Notes: generated by a model from the letters alone, not told the origin. A stretch of DNA of 64,000 bases from Micromonospora sp. U21 (GCF_018070045.1 NZ_JAGPYK010000004.1:186001-250000); one strand, 5' to 3'. Counted from the first letter of the stretch, positions 34,943-44,464 are shown. Made by a program: numbers and translations.

Positions 34943-35024
34943 GGTGTGATCGAACGGTATCGGCGATATCGGGGTGTCCAGGTGTCTCGGACACCCCGAT
35001 ATCAGCGACCCGGAGTGGATCACC
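34943..35024. repeat. Intergenic palindrome, family A copy 3
   Basis: GGTGTGATCGAACGGTATCG... opposite ...GTGGATCACC, with GATATCGGGGTGTCC and GGACACCCCGATATC as exact inner arms and an eight-base loop. It lies between the convergent ureohydrolase and penicillin-binding protein genes. Confidence 0.8.
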
Positions 35025-35051
35025 GCCCAGTCGGCGCTTGGAACTGGCGGA

Positions 35052-37016
35052 TCAGCGGGCCGGGAGGGCGCGCAGGAAACGCTCGGCGATCGGTACGGCG
35101 GACGCGGTGCTGGCGCCGCCCTTCTCCACGAAGACGGCGAACGCGACGTCACCCCGCCAGCCGACGAACCAGGCGTGCGTGTGGGCCGGGTTGTCGTCGT
35201 ACTCGGCGGTGCCGGTCTTGCCGTACACCTCGCCACCCGGCACGTCCCTGAGCGCGCTGCCGGTGCCGGCGGTGATCACCTCGCGCATCATGGTGCGCAG
35301 CGCCTCGACCGACTCGCGCTTGAGCGGCTCGCCGGCCGCGGCCGGCTTGGCCGGCGCCGGGTCGACCAGCAGCTTCGGCTGCTCGAAGCGGCCCCGGGCG
35401 ACCGCGGCGGTGGCGCCGGCCATCGCCAGGGGGCTGACCAGTGTGGTGCCCTGCCCGAACGAGGCGGCGGCCTGCTCGGCGAGGCTGCCGCCCGCCGACA
35501 CCTTGCCGGTGAACGCGTCGGTGCCGAGGTCCCACTGCCCCTCCAGGCCCAGCGAGCGGCCGGCGGCGGCCAGCCCGTCGCCGCCCAGCTTCGGGGCCAG
35601 CGCGGCGAACGCCGTGTTGCAGGACTTGGCGAAGTCGGTGCGGAACGGCACCGAGCCGAGCTGGAAATTGTCCGAATTCTTGAACGACCGACCGTCGACG
35701 GTGAAGGTCTTCGGGCACTGCACCGGCCCGTCCAGCGTGACCGCGCCGCGGTCCAGCAGACCCAACGCGCTGACCATCTTGAACGTCGACCCCGGCGGCA
35801 CCTGGGCGGTGAAGGCCAGGTTCTCCCCGGCCGGCCCGGGCCCGTTGGCCGCGGCGAGCACCGCACCGTCGCTGATCCGCACCGCCACCAGGGCGGACCG
35901 GCGCGGCTCGGCGCGCAGCGCGCCGTCGGCCGCGTTCTGGGCGGCCACGTCCAGGGTGGTCTTCAGAGGCTGACCGGGCTGCGGCTCCCGACGGAACAGC
36001 TCGGTGCCGGTGGGCGCCAGCTTGCCGTCCTCGGCGGGCCGCTCGACCACGACGGTCAGCCCCGGGCCGCCGCGCAACCGCTCGTCGTAGCGGCCCTGCA
36101 GTCCGCCGTGCCCGACGAGGTCACCGGCGACGTAGCGGTCGGGGTGCGCGGCGAGGTCGTCGGCCTGCGCCGGGTCGACCGTGCCGAGCAGCGCGCGGGC
36201 GAACTCCCGGGTCGGCGCCAGGTCGAGCTTGTCGGACACGAACTTGGTGCCGGGCAGATCGTAGATCCGAGGCTTGATCTGCCGGTACGCCTCCTCGCGC
36301 AGGGTCACCACCTCGACGAGAGCGCCCGGCTCGGCCTTGGCCACCCGGTCGGGCAGGTCGGACAGGTCGACGGCGGGGACCAGGGCCGGTCGGATCGCCT
36401 TGAAGCCCGAGCCGAGATCCTTGACCAGCTTCTTGATGTCGGTGACCTGGTTCGGCTGCACACCCACGCGGACCACCGGGCGGGGCGCCACGATCGGCTG
36501 CCCGGCCTGGTCCAGCAGCCCGGCCCGGGGGCCGGTGTCGCGGCGCAGCCCCATCCGGTCACCCTTGGTCAGCTGCTCGTGCACCACCCGGGGCTCCCAC
36601 ATCACCTGCCACTGGTCGTCGTCGCCCTTGACGAGCCGCAGCTCCCGGTCGTACGCCCAGCGGGTCTCACCCGGCAGCTTCCACTCCACCCGGATGGGCG
36701 CGGTCGCGATGTCGGCGGTGACCTTCGGCTCACCCCGGCGGGTCAGCGTGGGCGGGGTGGCCGCCAGCTCGCCGGAGAGCTCCGTGATCTCGCGCGTCAC
36801 CTCGGCCGCCGGCAGTTTGGCGCCGGTCGTGTCGACCAGGCCGACCGCCTGAAGGTCGCCGCCGCGCCAGCCGGCGAGGAAGGCGTCGACGCTGCGCTGC
36901 GGCCCGTCCTCGCCGGAGCAGGCGGCCAGCAGACCGGCGGTGAGCAGGGTCGCGGTGAGGGCGGCGACCCTCCGCCGGTGGTTCGGCCGGTGGGGCCGGG
37001 GGTACGACAGGGGCAT
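35052..37016 (-). CDS. Class B penicillin-binding protein, lipoprotein, MecA-like
   Basis: DD-transpeptidase that cross-links peptidoglycan outside the membrane. 654 residues: a lipoprotein signal with lipobox LLAAC (Cys near residue 31), an NTF2-like N-terminal domain (RSVDAFLAGWRGGDL), a dimerisation domain, then the transpeptidase. Active-site motifs are SxxK in GSTFKM, SxN in SCN and KTG in KTGTAEYDD. ATG at 37016 has GGAAGGA eight bases before it. The NTF2-like domain is shared with staphylococcal MecA, but this architecture is common in actinomycetes, and resistance cannot be inferred. Confidence 0.92.
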   Translation of the reverse strand: MPLSYPRPHRPNHRRRVAALTATLLTAGLLAACSGEDGPQRSVDAFLAGWRGGDLQAVGLVDTTGAKLPAAEVTREITELSGELAATPPTLTRRGEPKVTADIATAPIRVEWKLPGETRWAYDRELRLVKGDDDQWQVMWEPRVVHEQLTKGDRMGLRRDTGPRAGLLDQAGQPIVAPRPVVRVGVQPNQVTDIKKLVKDLGSGFKAIRPALVPAVDLSDLPDRVAKAEPGALVEVVTLREEAYRQIKPRIYDLPGTKFVSDKLDLAPTREFARALLGTVDPAQADDLAAHPDRYVAGDLVGHGGLQGRYDERLRGGPGLTVVVERPAEDGKLAPTGTELFRREPQPGQPLKTTLDVAAQNAADGALRAEPRRSALVAVRISDGAVLAAANGPGPAGENLAFTAQVPPGSTFKMVSALGLLDRGAVTLDGPVQCPKTFTVDGRSFKNSDNFQLGSVPFRTDFAKSCNTAFAALAPKLGGDGLAAAGRSLGLEGQWDLGTDAFTGKVSAGGSLAEQAAASFGQGTTLVSPLAMAGATAAVARGRFEQPKLLVDPAPAKPAAAGEPLKRESVEALRTMMREVITAGTGSALRDVPGGEVYGKTGTAEYDDNPAHTHAWFVGWRGDVAFAVFVEKGGASTASAVPIAERFLRALPAR

Positions 37017-37270
37017 GGAGCGGGTCCTTCCGATCTCGGACTGCCCCTGCACGGTAGTACGCGACCGCTGTCCCCAGCGTCCCGTAGTGCCGCCCGACGT
37101 GCGGAAAGACGGACCGCGCCGGTGTGATGAACATCGCGTGGCGGGGTATCCCGCAACCGGCCAACCTCGGACCCGCAACGGGTGAAAGGACAGAGTCCCG
37201 ATCCGGACGTCCGGCCAGTGGTCCGCCGACGAAGGTGCAGAGCGGTAGGGCCTAGGCTGGGCGGCAGAGT

Positions 37271-37290
37271 GACCCACAACGCGGTGGGTC
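37271..37290 (+). promoter_or_regulatory. Small hairpin in the gdh leader
   Basis: GACCCAC-AACGCG-GTGGGTC directly before the GAGGGGAG ribosome site of the glutamate dehydrogenase gene. It could affect translation or mRNA stability. TAGGCT near 37252 may be the -10, which would place the hairpin at the mRNA 5' end. Confidence 0.4.
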
Positions 37291-37306
37291 GAGGGGAGTG
37301 GCACCG

Positions 37307-40300
37307 ATGGACCGGCGTCCGGCGATCAAACCGGAACCCGACCTCCGGCAGGATGACTCCGGCCGGGACGACGACAGCTTCGATTCGGCGACCGACGGGG
37401 ACGGCTACGGCCGGCTCGACTCGGGAGTGACCGGGCTGACCGGGTCGAGCATCGACACCATCTACGATCTGGGCCTGCCGACCGAGGCGTTGGCCGACGA
37501 CGTGGAGGACGCCGAGCTCGACGAACCGGTGCCCAACGCGGAGCGCCTGGTGGCGCAGGCTGTCGCGCTCGCCGGGGACGACCACGACGCGGCGACCCTG
37601 GTGGGACGCTTCTGGCGGTTCGCCCCGGACGAGGAACTGGTCGGCTTCACGGCGGAGGAGATGCTCGACGCTGCCCGCGCGCACCGGGACCTCGCCCAGC
37701 AGCGGGTGCCCGGCGAGCTGAAGCTGCGGATCCACGAACCGCACGCGGACCAGCACCACACCGTCGTCGAGATCGTCACCGACGACATGCCGTTCCTGGT
37801 CGACTCGGTGACCGCGCTGCTCAACTCATACCACCTGGACGTGCACCTGCTGGTGCACCCGCTGGTCGTGGTCCGGCGCGAGCCGCTGGGCCGGCTCACC
37901 GAGGTCTCCGCGGACGTGGAGCCGGACGACGCGATCGCCGGCGACATCATCGAGAGCTGGATGCGGATCGAGATCGACCCGGTCCGGGACGCGGCCGAGC
38001 GTGAGCGGCTGCGCCGCGAGCTGCAGCGGGTGCTCACCGACGTGCGGGAGGCGGTGGAGGACTGGCCGAAGATGCGCCAGCGCGCCCTGGCCCTGGCCGA
38101 CGAGCTGGCCGCCGCGCGGACCTCCGACAACCGCCCGCCGGTGCCGGAGAAGGACATCACCGACTCGGTGGAGCTGCTGCGCTGGCTCGCCCAGGACCAT
38201 TTCACCTTCCTCGGCTACCGGGAGTACCGGTTGGTGGATGCTCCCGGCGGCGACGGCGCGGAGGTGGTCGACGGTCAGGCCCTGGAGGCGGTGCTCGGCA
38301 CCGGTCTGGGCATCCTGCGGTCGGATTCGCCGGAGGCCCGTTCGCTGGCGTCGATGACGCCGGAGGCCCACGAGAAGGTGCTGGAGAAGCGCCTGCTCAT
38401 CATCACCAAGGCCAACTCGCGGGCCACCGTGCACCGCTCGGCGTATCTGGACTACATCGGCTTCAAGATCTTCAACGAGGCCGGTGAGGTGATCGGCGAG
38501 CGTCGCTTCCTGGGGCTGTTCTCCACCGCCGCGTACCGGACCAGCGTGCGGGAGCTGCCGGTGGTGCGCCGCAAGGTGGCCGAGGTCCTGGACCGCTCCG
38601 GCCTGAGCCGTCGCAGCCACTCCGGCAAGGACCTGCTCCAGATCCTGGAGACCTACCCGCGCGACGAGCTGTTCCAGATCAAGACCGACGACCTGTACCA
38701 CGCGGTGATCGGCGTGCTGAGGATGGCCGGCCGTCGCCAGCTGAGGGTCTTCCTGCGTCGGGACGCCTACGGGCGTTTCATCTCCTGCCTGATCTACCTG
38801 CCCCGGGACCGGTTCACCACGCAGAACCGGCTACGGATGCAGGACATCCTGCTGCGCGAGCTGAACGGTGTCGGGGTGGACTACACCACCCGGGTCACCG
38901 AGTCGATGCTGGCCCGGGTCCACTTCATCGTCCGCACCGACCCGACCCGGCCACCCGGCGAGATCGACGCCGACCTGCTCGCCGAGGAGCTGGCCGACGC
39001 GACCCGCCTCTGGGACGACGACTACCGGCTGGTGCTGGAGCGCAAGCTCGGCGACGAGCAGGCCAAGCACCTGTTCGCCCGGTACGCCGACGCGTTCCCG
39101 GAGGGTTACAAGGATGGGCACACGCCGTACGAGGCGATGAAGGACCTGGCCAAGCTGGAGCTGCTGGAGGAGCCCGGCCAGCTGGAGATGCACCTGTTCC
39201 GCAAGCAGCTCGCCCCCCGGCCCGGCACCCGGGTCCCGGGGGCCGACCTGATCGAGGCGATGGACGTCCGGTTCAAGGTCTACCGGTACGGCGAGCCGAT
39301 GATGCTCTCCGCGGTACTGCCGGTGCTGCACTCGCTCGGCGTCCGCGTGGTCGACGAGCACCCGTACGAGGTGGACCGGGTCGACGGCCGGATCTACCTC
39401 TACGACTTCGGCCTCATGCTGCCCGAGGGGCACCAGGAGCTGGCCGAGGTGCGTCCGCACGTGGAGAACGCGTTCGCGGCGGCCTGGCGCGGCGAGGCCG
39501 AGGTGGACCGGTTCAACGAGCTGGTGCTGCGCGGCGGGCTGACCTGGCGACAGGTGGTGGTGCTGCGGGCGTACGCGAAGTACCTGCGGCAGGCCGGTAC
39601 GGTCTTCTCGCAGGACTACATGGAGCAGACCTTCATCGCGTACCCGAAGGTCGCCGCGCTGCTGGTGGAGCTCTTCGAAACCCGGTTCGCGCCGGGTGAG
39701 CTGAGCGCGGAGCAGCGCCAGCAGCGCAGCGGTGAGCTGGTGGAGACGATCCGGGGCGCGCTGGACGACGTTGCCAGCCTCGACCAGGACCGGATCCTGC
39801 GCTCGTACCTGACGCTGATCGAGGCGACCCTGCGGACCAGCTTCTACCAGAAGCCGGTCGGCGGGCGGCCGAAGGCGTACGTGGCCTTCAAGCTCGATCC
39901 GCAGGCCATTCCGGACCTGCCGGCCCCGCGGCCGAAGTTCGAGATCTTCGTCTACTCGCCCCGGTTCGAGGGTGTGCACCTGCGGTTCGGGCCGGTGGCC
40001 CGGGGCGGGCTGCGCTGGTCCGACCGTCGGGAGGACTTCCGCACCGAGGTGCTCGGCCTGGTCAAGGCGCAGATGGTGAAGAACACCGTGATCGTGCCGG
40101 TGGGCGCCAAGGGTGGCTTCGTGCTCAAGCAGAAGCCGGGCGACCGGGACGAGGCGGTCGCCTGCTACCAGGAGTTCGTCGGCGCGATGCTGGACGTCAC
40201 CGACAACATCGTCAGCGGGCAGATCGTGCCGCCCGCCGACGTGGTGCGCCACGACGGCGACGACCCGTATCTGGTCGTGGCGGCGGACAAGGGCACCGCG

Positions 40301-42388
40301 ACGTTCTCCGACATCGCCAACGAGATCTCCATGGCCCACAACTTCTGGATGGGCGACGCGTTCGCCTCCGGCGGTTCGGCCGGCTACGACCACAAGAAGA
40401 TGGGCATCACCGCCCGGGGCGCCTGGGAGTCGGTCAAGCGGCACTTCCGGGAGCTGGGCCTGGACACCCAGACCCAGGACTTCACCGTGGTGGGTGTCGG
40501 CGACATGTCCGGCGACGTGTTCGGAAACGGGATGCTGCTCTCGGAGCACATCCGGCTGGTGGCCGCCTTCGACCACCGGCACATCTTCCTGGACCCGGAC
40601 CCGGACGCGGCGACCTCGTACGCGGAGCGCCGGCGGCTGTTCGACCTGTCCCGGTCCTCGTGGGAGGACTACAACCCGGAGCTGATCTCGGCGGGCGGCG
40701 GCATCTTCTCGCGTACCGCCAAGTCCATCCCGATCACGCCGCAGGTCCGGGCGGCCATCGGCCTGGACGACGACGTCACGCAGATGTCGCCGCAGGAGCT
40801 GATGAAGGCGATCGTGACCGCGCCGGTGGACCTGTTCTGGAACGGCGGCATCGGCACCTACGTCAAGGCGTCGAGCCAGACCAACGCCGAGGTGGGCGAC
40901 AAGTCCAACGACGCGATCCGGGTGGACGGGCGCAGCCTGCGCTGCCGCGTGGCGGGCGAGGGCGGCAACCTGGGCTGGACCCAGCTCGGCCGGATCGAGT
41001 ACGCGTTGACCGGTGGCCGGATCTACACCGACTTCATCGACAACGCGGCCGGGGTGGACACCTCCGACCACGAGGTGAACATCAAGATCCTGCTGAACAC
41101 CGCGGTCGCCGACGGGGAGCTGACCACGGCTGCCCGGGACGAGCTGCTGGCCGAGATGACCGACGAGGTCGCGGAGCTGGTGCTGCGGGACAACTACGAC
41201 CAGGCCCGGGCGATCAACAATGCCCAGGCCCAGGCCGCCTCGCTGCTCCCGGTGCACCGGCGGATGATCAATGATCTGGAGCGCTCGGGCGCGTTGGACC
41301 GGGCACTGGAGGCGCTGCCGCCGGACGAGGAGCTGGCGGTCCGCAACGAGTCCGGCCTGACCGCGCCGGAGTTCGCGGTGCTGCTCGCGTACGTGAAGAT
41401 CGTCCTGGAACGGGAGATCCTCACCGAGGGGCTGGCCGACGAGGAGTGGACGACCGAGGTCCTGGTCAACTACTTCCCGACTCCGATGCGCGAGCGGTTC
41501 GCCGACCGGATGGGCCGGCACCGGCTGCGCCGGGACATCGTCACCACCGTGCTGGTCAACGAGGCGATCAACCGGGGCGGCATCTCGTTCGTCTTCCGGG
41601 TGGTCGAGGAGACCGCGGCCAGCGCGGCCGACGTGATCCGGGCCTATGTGGTGGTCAGCGAGGTGTTCGGGCTGCGCGACCTGTGGGAAGCGGTCGAGGC
41701 GCTGGACAACAAGGTGGCGCCGGAGCTGCAGACCAGCGTCTACCTGGACACCCGGCGGCTGCTCGACCGCGCGGTGCGGTGGCTGGTGTCCAACCGGCGC
41801 TCGCCGATCGACGTACCGGGTGAGATCGCCCGGCTGCGCGACGGGGTGGCCCGGCTGCTGCCGGGGCTGGAGGAGCTGTTCTACGGCACCGAGCGGCAGG
41901 CCATCGCGGCGCACATCGACTCGATGACCGAGCGTGGGCTGCCGCGTGAGCTGGCCGAGCAGGCGACCCGGTTGATGTACAGCTTCGGCCTGATGGACGT
42001 GGTGGAGACCGCGACCCGCAGCGGGCGGGACGTGGGCGAGGTGGCCTCGGTCTACTTCGTGCTCTCCGACCTGTTCCGGGTGGACTCGCTGCTGTCGAAG
42101 ATCTCCCTGCTGCCGCGGGAGGACCGTTGGCAGACGTTGGCCCGGATGGCGCTGCGCTACGACCTGTACGCCGCGCTGGCCGCGCTCACCGCGGAGGTGC
42201 TCGGCTCCACGCCGGATCAGCTGCCGCCGCACGAGCGGGTGCAGCAGTGGGAGCAGTCGAACGCCACCTCGATCCACCGGGCGCGCCGGGCGATGGGGGA
42301 GTTCGACGAGTCGCGGGCGGATCTCGCCGCCCTGTCCGTGCTGCTGCGCCAGATCCGCACCCTGGTGCGGACCTCCGCCGCCGCCTGA
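37307..42388 (+). CDS. gdhB: NAD-specific glutamate dehydrogenase, large (180 kDa) type
   Basis: Oxidative deamination of glutamate to 2-oxoglutarate with NAD. 1,693 residues, the length of the L-180 class first found in Streptomyces. An N-terminal region with ACT-like regulatory parts (about 70-700, TDDMPFLVDSVTALLN) comes first. The catalytic core follows from about 850: FGPVARGGLRWSDRREDFRTE, VPVGAKGGFVLKQKPGD and the Rossmann segment VVGVGDMSGDVFGNGMLLSE. A large helical C-terminus follows. The ATG is chosen for GAGGGGAG eight bases before. It is divergent from the PBP gene over 290 bp. The neighbouring ureohydrolase would also release nitrogen-bearing products, but no direct link is shown. 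Confidence 0.95.
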   Translation: MDRRPAIKPEPDLRQDDSGRDDDSFDSATDGDGYGRLDSGVTGLTGSSIDTIYDLGLPTEALADDVEDAELDEPVPNAERLVAQAVALAGDDHDAATLVGRFWRFAPDEELVGFTAEEMLDAARAHRDLAQQRVPGELKLRIHEPHADQHHTVVEIVTDDMPFLVDSVTALLNSYHLDVHLLVHPLVVVRREPLGRLTEVSADVEPDDAIAGDIIESWMRIEIDPVRDAAERERLRRELQRVLTDVREAVEDWPKMRQRALALADELAAARTSDNRPPVPEKDITDSVELLRWLAQDHFTFLGYREYRLVDAPGGDGAEVVDGQALEAVLGTGLGILRSDSPEARSLASMTPEAHEKVLEKRLLIITKANSRATVHRSAYLDYIGFKIFNEAGEVIGERRFLGLFSTAAYRTSVRELPVVRRKVAEVLDRSGLSRRSHSGKDLLQILETYPRDELFQIKTDDLYHAVIGVLRMAGRRQLRVFLRRDAYGRFISCLIYLPRDRFTTQNRLRMQDILLRELNGVGVDYTTRVTESMLARVHFIVRTDPTRPPGEIDADLLAEELADATRLWDDDYRLVLERKLGDEQAKHLFARYADAFPEGYKDGHTPYEAMKDLAKLELLEEPGQLEMHLFRKQLAPRPGTRVPGADLIEAMDVRFKVYRYGEPMMLSAVLPVLHSLGVRVVDEHPYEVDRVDGRIYLYDFGLMLPEGHQELAEVRPHVENAFAAAWRGEAEVDRFNELVLRGGLTWRQVVVLRAYAKYLRQAGTVFSQDYMEQTFIAYPKVAALLVELFETRFAPGELSAEQRQQRSGELVETIRGALDDVASLDQDRILRSYLTLIEATLRTSFYQKPVGGRPKAYVAFKLDPQAIPDLPAPRPKFEIFVYSPRFEGVHLRFGPVARGGLRWSDRREDFRTEVLGLVKAQMVKNTVIVPVGAKGGFVLKQKPGDRDEAVACYQEFVGAMLDVTDNIVSGQIVPPADVVRHDGDDPYLVVAADKGTATFSDIANEISMAHNFWMGDAFASGGSAGYDHKKMGITARGAWESVKRHFRELGLDTQTQDFTVVGVGDMSGDVFGNGMLLSEHIRLVAAFDHRHIFLDPDPDAATSYAERRRLFDLSRSSWEDYNPELISAGGGIFSRTAKSIPITPQVRAAIGLDDDVTQMSPQELMKAIVTAPVDLFWNGGIGTYVKASSQTNAEVGDKSNDAIRVDGRSLRCRVAGEGGNLGWTQLGRIEYALTGGRIYTDFIDNAAGVDTSDHEVNIKILLNTAVADGELTTAARDELLAEMTDEVAELVLRDNYDQARAINNAQAQAASLLPVHRRMINDLERSGALDRALEALPPDEELAVRNESGLTAPEFAVLLAYVKIVLEREILTEGLADEEWTTEVLVNYFPTPMRERFADRMGRHRLRRDIVTTVLVNEAINRGGISFVFRVVEETAASAADVIRAYVVVSEVFGLRDLWEAVEALDNKVAPELQTSVYLDTRRLLDRAVRWLVSNRRSPIDVPGEIARLRDGVARLLPGLEELFYGTERQAIAAHIDSMTERGLPRELAEQATRLMYSFGLMDVVETATRSGRDVGEVASVYFVLSDLFRVDSLLSKISLLPREDRWQTLARMALRYDLYAALAALTAEVLGSTPDQLPPHERVQQWEQSNATSIHRARRAMGEFDESRADLAALSVLLRQIRTLVRTSAAA

Positions 42389-42404
42389 TCAGGTACGCCG
42401 GACG

Positions 42405-42442
42405 CGGTCCGGCCGGTCGGGTCACCCCGACCGGCCGGACCG
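42405..42442. terminator. Bidirectional terminator hairpin
   Basis: CGGTCCGGCCGGTCGGG and its exact complement, with a four-base loop. It lies between the convergent gdh and sortase genes, 17 bp from each stop. Confidence 0.8.
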
Positions 42443-42458
42443 GGTTCGCTGTCGCGGG

Positions 42459-43181
42459 TCACTCCGCCAGGGTGGCGAAGACGACCACGTTGTCCGGGTA
42501 GCTCTTGGCGGCCTGGTCGAACTGACCGCCGCAGGTGACCACCCGGAGGCCGGGCCGGTCGTTCGGCCCGTACACCAGCTCGGTGGGGAAGGACGCCTTC
42601 GGGTACGACTTCACCGAGTCGACCCTGAAGGCGACCGGTTGGCCGTCCGCGCGCCGCACGGTGATGGTGTCGCCGGGGACGAGAGAGCCGAGGTCGAAGA
42701 AGACGGCCGGGCCGAGCTTCGCCGAGTCCACGTGCCCGACGATGACCGCGTTACCGGTCTCGCCGGGGCTCGCGCCCGGCTCGTACCAGCCGGCCTGGTC
42801 GGCCTGCTCCAGCGGGGGGACCTGGACGGTGCCGTCCGGGTTGGTGCCCAGCGACATGATCGTCGCGTTGACGCCGATCTTGGGGATCTCGATGCCGGTC
42901 GGGGCGGACCGCGCCAATCCCGCCGGAACGTCCCCGTCGGCGGCAGGTTCACCGTCGACCGGCGGGGCTTCCGTGCCGGTGACAGCCGGTCCGGTGACCT
43001 CGGGACCGGCCTGGGCCAGGGGCTGCGGCGGGCGGGGAGAGGGCGTGGTCTTCAGCGCGGCGCCGATCATGCCAGCACCGATCATGGCGAGGGTGACGAC
43101 GACGACCGCGCCGGCGGCGCGCCACGGTTTCCCGTGACGGCCGCCGGCCCGTGTCGTCGTCACGTCAGACGAGCGAACCAT
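42459..43181 (-). CDS. Class F sortase
   Basis: Membrane-bound transpeptidase that attaches surface proteins to the cell wall. 240 residues: an N-terminal membrane span (AAGAVVVVTLAMIGAGMIGA, about 23-42), a Pro/Ala linker, then the sortase barrel from about 95 (GIEIPKIGVNATIMSLG). Catalytic His is in AVIVGHVDS and Cys in LRVVTCGGQFD; the expected Arg may be that of GPNDRPGLR nearby. The ATG at 43181 overlaps the end of the upstream surface-protein gene by 17 bases; GTG at 43163 is an alternative. The overlap makes that protein its likely substrate. Confidence 0.92.
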   Translation of the reverse strand: MVRSSDVTTTRAGGRHGKPWRAAGAVVVVTLAMIGAGMIGAALKTTPSPRPPQPLAQAGPEVTGPAVTGTEAPPVDGEPAADGDVPAGLARSAPTGIEIPKIGVNATIMSLGTNPDGTVQVPPLEQADQAGWYEPGASPGETGNAVIVGHVDSAKLGPAVFFDLGSLVPGDTITVRRADGQPVAFRVDSVKSYPKASFPTELVYGPNDRPGLRVVTCGGQFDQAAKSYPDNVVVFATLAE

Positions 43182-44427
43182 CGGTCCGCCGACGACGCAT
43201 CAGCACGATCCCGCCCAGCGCGGCAGCGCCGAGCAGGCTCGCCCCACCGGTGGCCAGGCCACGGTCGGTGCCGGTGCTCGCGCCCCCGTCACCACCGTCG
43301 ACCCCGCCGCGGGGCAGCACGACGAGCTCACCCTCGCCGCACGAGCCCTTGAGCTCGTAGCGACCCGGGCGGGCGTCCTTGTCGACCTTGGCCTCGCCGT
43401 AGTAGACGAAGTCCCGCTTGTGCTCCCAGCGGTCCTCGTCACGGTCCTTGCCGTTGTCGCCGCGGTCGCCGCGGTCCTTGCCGTGGTCGTCACGGTCCTT
43501 GCCGTGGTCGTCACGGTCCTTGCCGCGATCGCCGCGCTCGTCCGAGCCGTACCCGTCACGGTCCTTGCCGTTGTCCGAGCCGTACTCGGAGCCGTTGTCC
43601 TTGGACTCCCAGCCCTTGTCCGAGCCGTACTCGTCGTGGTCCTTGGACTCCCAGTCCTTCTTGTCCTCGTCCTTGGAGTCCCAGTCCTTCTTGTCGCGGC
43701 CGTGGTCCGCGTCCTGGCCGTGCTCGTCGCCCTTCCAGTCCTTGCGGTCCTCGTCCTTGCGGTCCTCGTCCTTGCGGTCCTCGTCCTTGCGGTTCTCGTC
43801 CTTGCCGTTGTGGTCCTTGCCCTTGTCGTCCTTGCGGTCCTCGTCCTTGCGGTTCTCGTCGCTGTACCCGTCAGCAGCGCCGCCGCCCTGGCCGCCGTTC
43901 TCGTCCTTGCCGTTGTGGTCCTTGCCGTTCTCGTCCTTGCCGTTGTGGTCCTTGCCGTTGTGGTCCTTGCCGTTGTGGTCCTTGCCGTTGTGGTCCTTGC
44001 CGTTGTGGTCCTTGCCGTTCTCGTCCTTGCCGTGCTCGTCCTTGCCGTTGTGGTCCTTGCCGTTCTCGTCCTTGCCGTGCTCGTCCTTGCCGTTGTGGTC
44101 CTTGCCGTTCTCGTCCTTGCCCTTGTCGTCCTTGCCGTGCTCGTCGCCGCGGTCGTCGCTCCGGTCGTCGTGCACCGGCTTGAGCTTGACCTTGCCGGTG
44201 ACCTTGGACCACACGAACGCGTGCTCCTGGCGATCCGGGCAGACCTCGAGGAGCTTGACCTCTTCGCCGGCCTTGACGACGTGCGGCTTGGCGAAAACCT
44301 TGCCGTCACGGTCCTTGCCACCGTCGTGGTGCCCATCGGCGAACGCGATCCCCGGCGTGAACACCAGGAGCGACGCGCCGCCCAGCGCGGCGCCCGCAAC
44401 GACCTTCCCGAGCATCTTCTTAGCCAT
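43165..44427 (-). CDS. Cell-surface protein with Lys/Asp pentapeptide repeats, sortase F substrate
   Basis: 420 residues. A signal peptide ends near GIAFADG (about 30). A short beta domain follows (AKPHVVKAGEEVKLLEVC, one Cys). Next comes some 240 residues of highly charged repeat: 14 successive pentads of (E/H)(N/H)GKD, then looser NRKDE, DRKDW and DRDDHGK units. Then the beta strands resume (GRYELKGSCGEGELVVLP, second Cys). The C-terminus is a sorting tail: GLATGG, a hydrophobic stretch and RRRR. The repeat thus seems to split one disulfide domain. ATG at 44427 is chosen; GTG at 44439 is possible. The next gene is its sortase. Confidence 0.85.
   Translation of the reverse strand: MAKKMLGKVVAGAALGGASLLVFTPGIAFADGHHDGGKDRDGKVFAKPHVVKAGEEVKLLEVCPDRQEHAFVWSKVTGKVKLKPVHDDRSDDRGDEHGKDDKGKDENGKDHNGKDEHGKDENGKDHNGKDEHGKDENGKDHNGKDHNGKDHNGKDHNGKDHNGKDENGKDHNGKDENGGQGGGAADGYSDENRKDEDRKDDKGKDHNGKDENRKDEDRKDEDRKDEDRKDWKGDEHGQDADHGRDKKDWDSKDEDKKDWESKDHDEYGSDKGWESKDNGSEYGSDNGKDRDGYGSDERGDRGKDRDDHGKDRDDHGKDRGDRGDNGKDRDEDRWEHKRDFVYYGEAKVDKDARPGRYELKGSCGEGELVVLPRGGVDGGDGGASTGTDRGLATGGASLLGAAALGGIVLMRRRRTDGSLV
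43900..44115 (-). repeat. 15-bp tandem repeats inside the surface-protein gene
   Basis: On the plus strand GTCCTTGCCGTTGTG and variants (GTTCTC, GTGCTC) repeat in register 14 times, encoding the xxGKD pentads. Five adjacent copies near 43950-44020 are exact, so slippage could change the copy number. Confidence 0.9.
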
Positions 44428-44464
44428 GACCTGCGTCACTCCATCCCTGTTGTCCTGAGCCCGG

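Noticed and set aside
35052..37016. Beta-lactam resistance gene (mecA)
   Set aside because: The NTF2-like N-terminal domain is shared with MecA but is normal in actinomycete class B penicillin-binding proteins; resistance cannot be concluded.
38831..42277. An 1,148-residue frame antisense to the glutamate dehydrogenase gene
   Set aside because: A mirror of high-GC codon bias. The protein has no family motifs while the plus strand encodes a full NAD-GDH.
43900..44115. CRISPR-like regular repeats
   Set aside because: The 15-bp units are tandem without spacers and lie in frame within a surface-protein gene.
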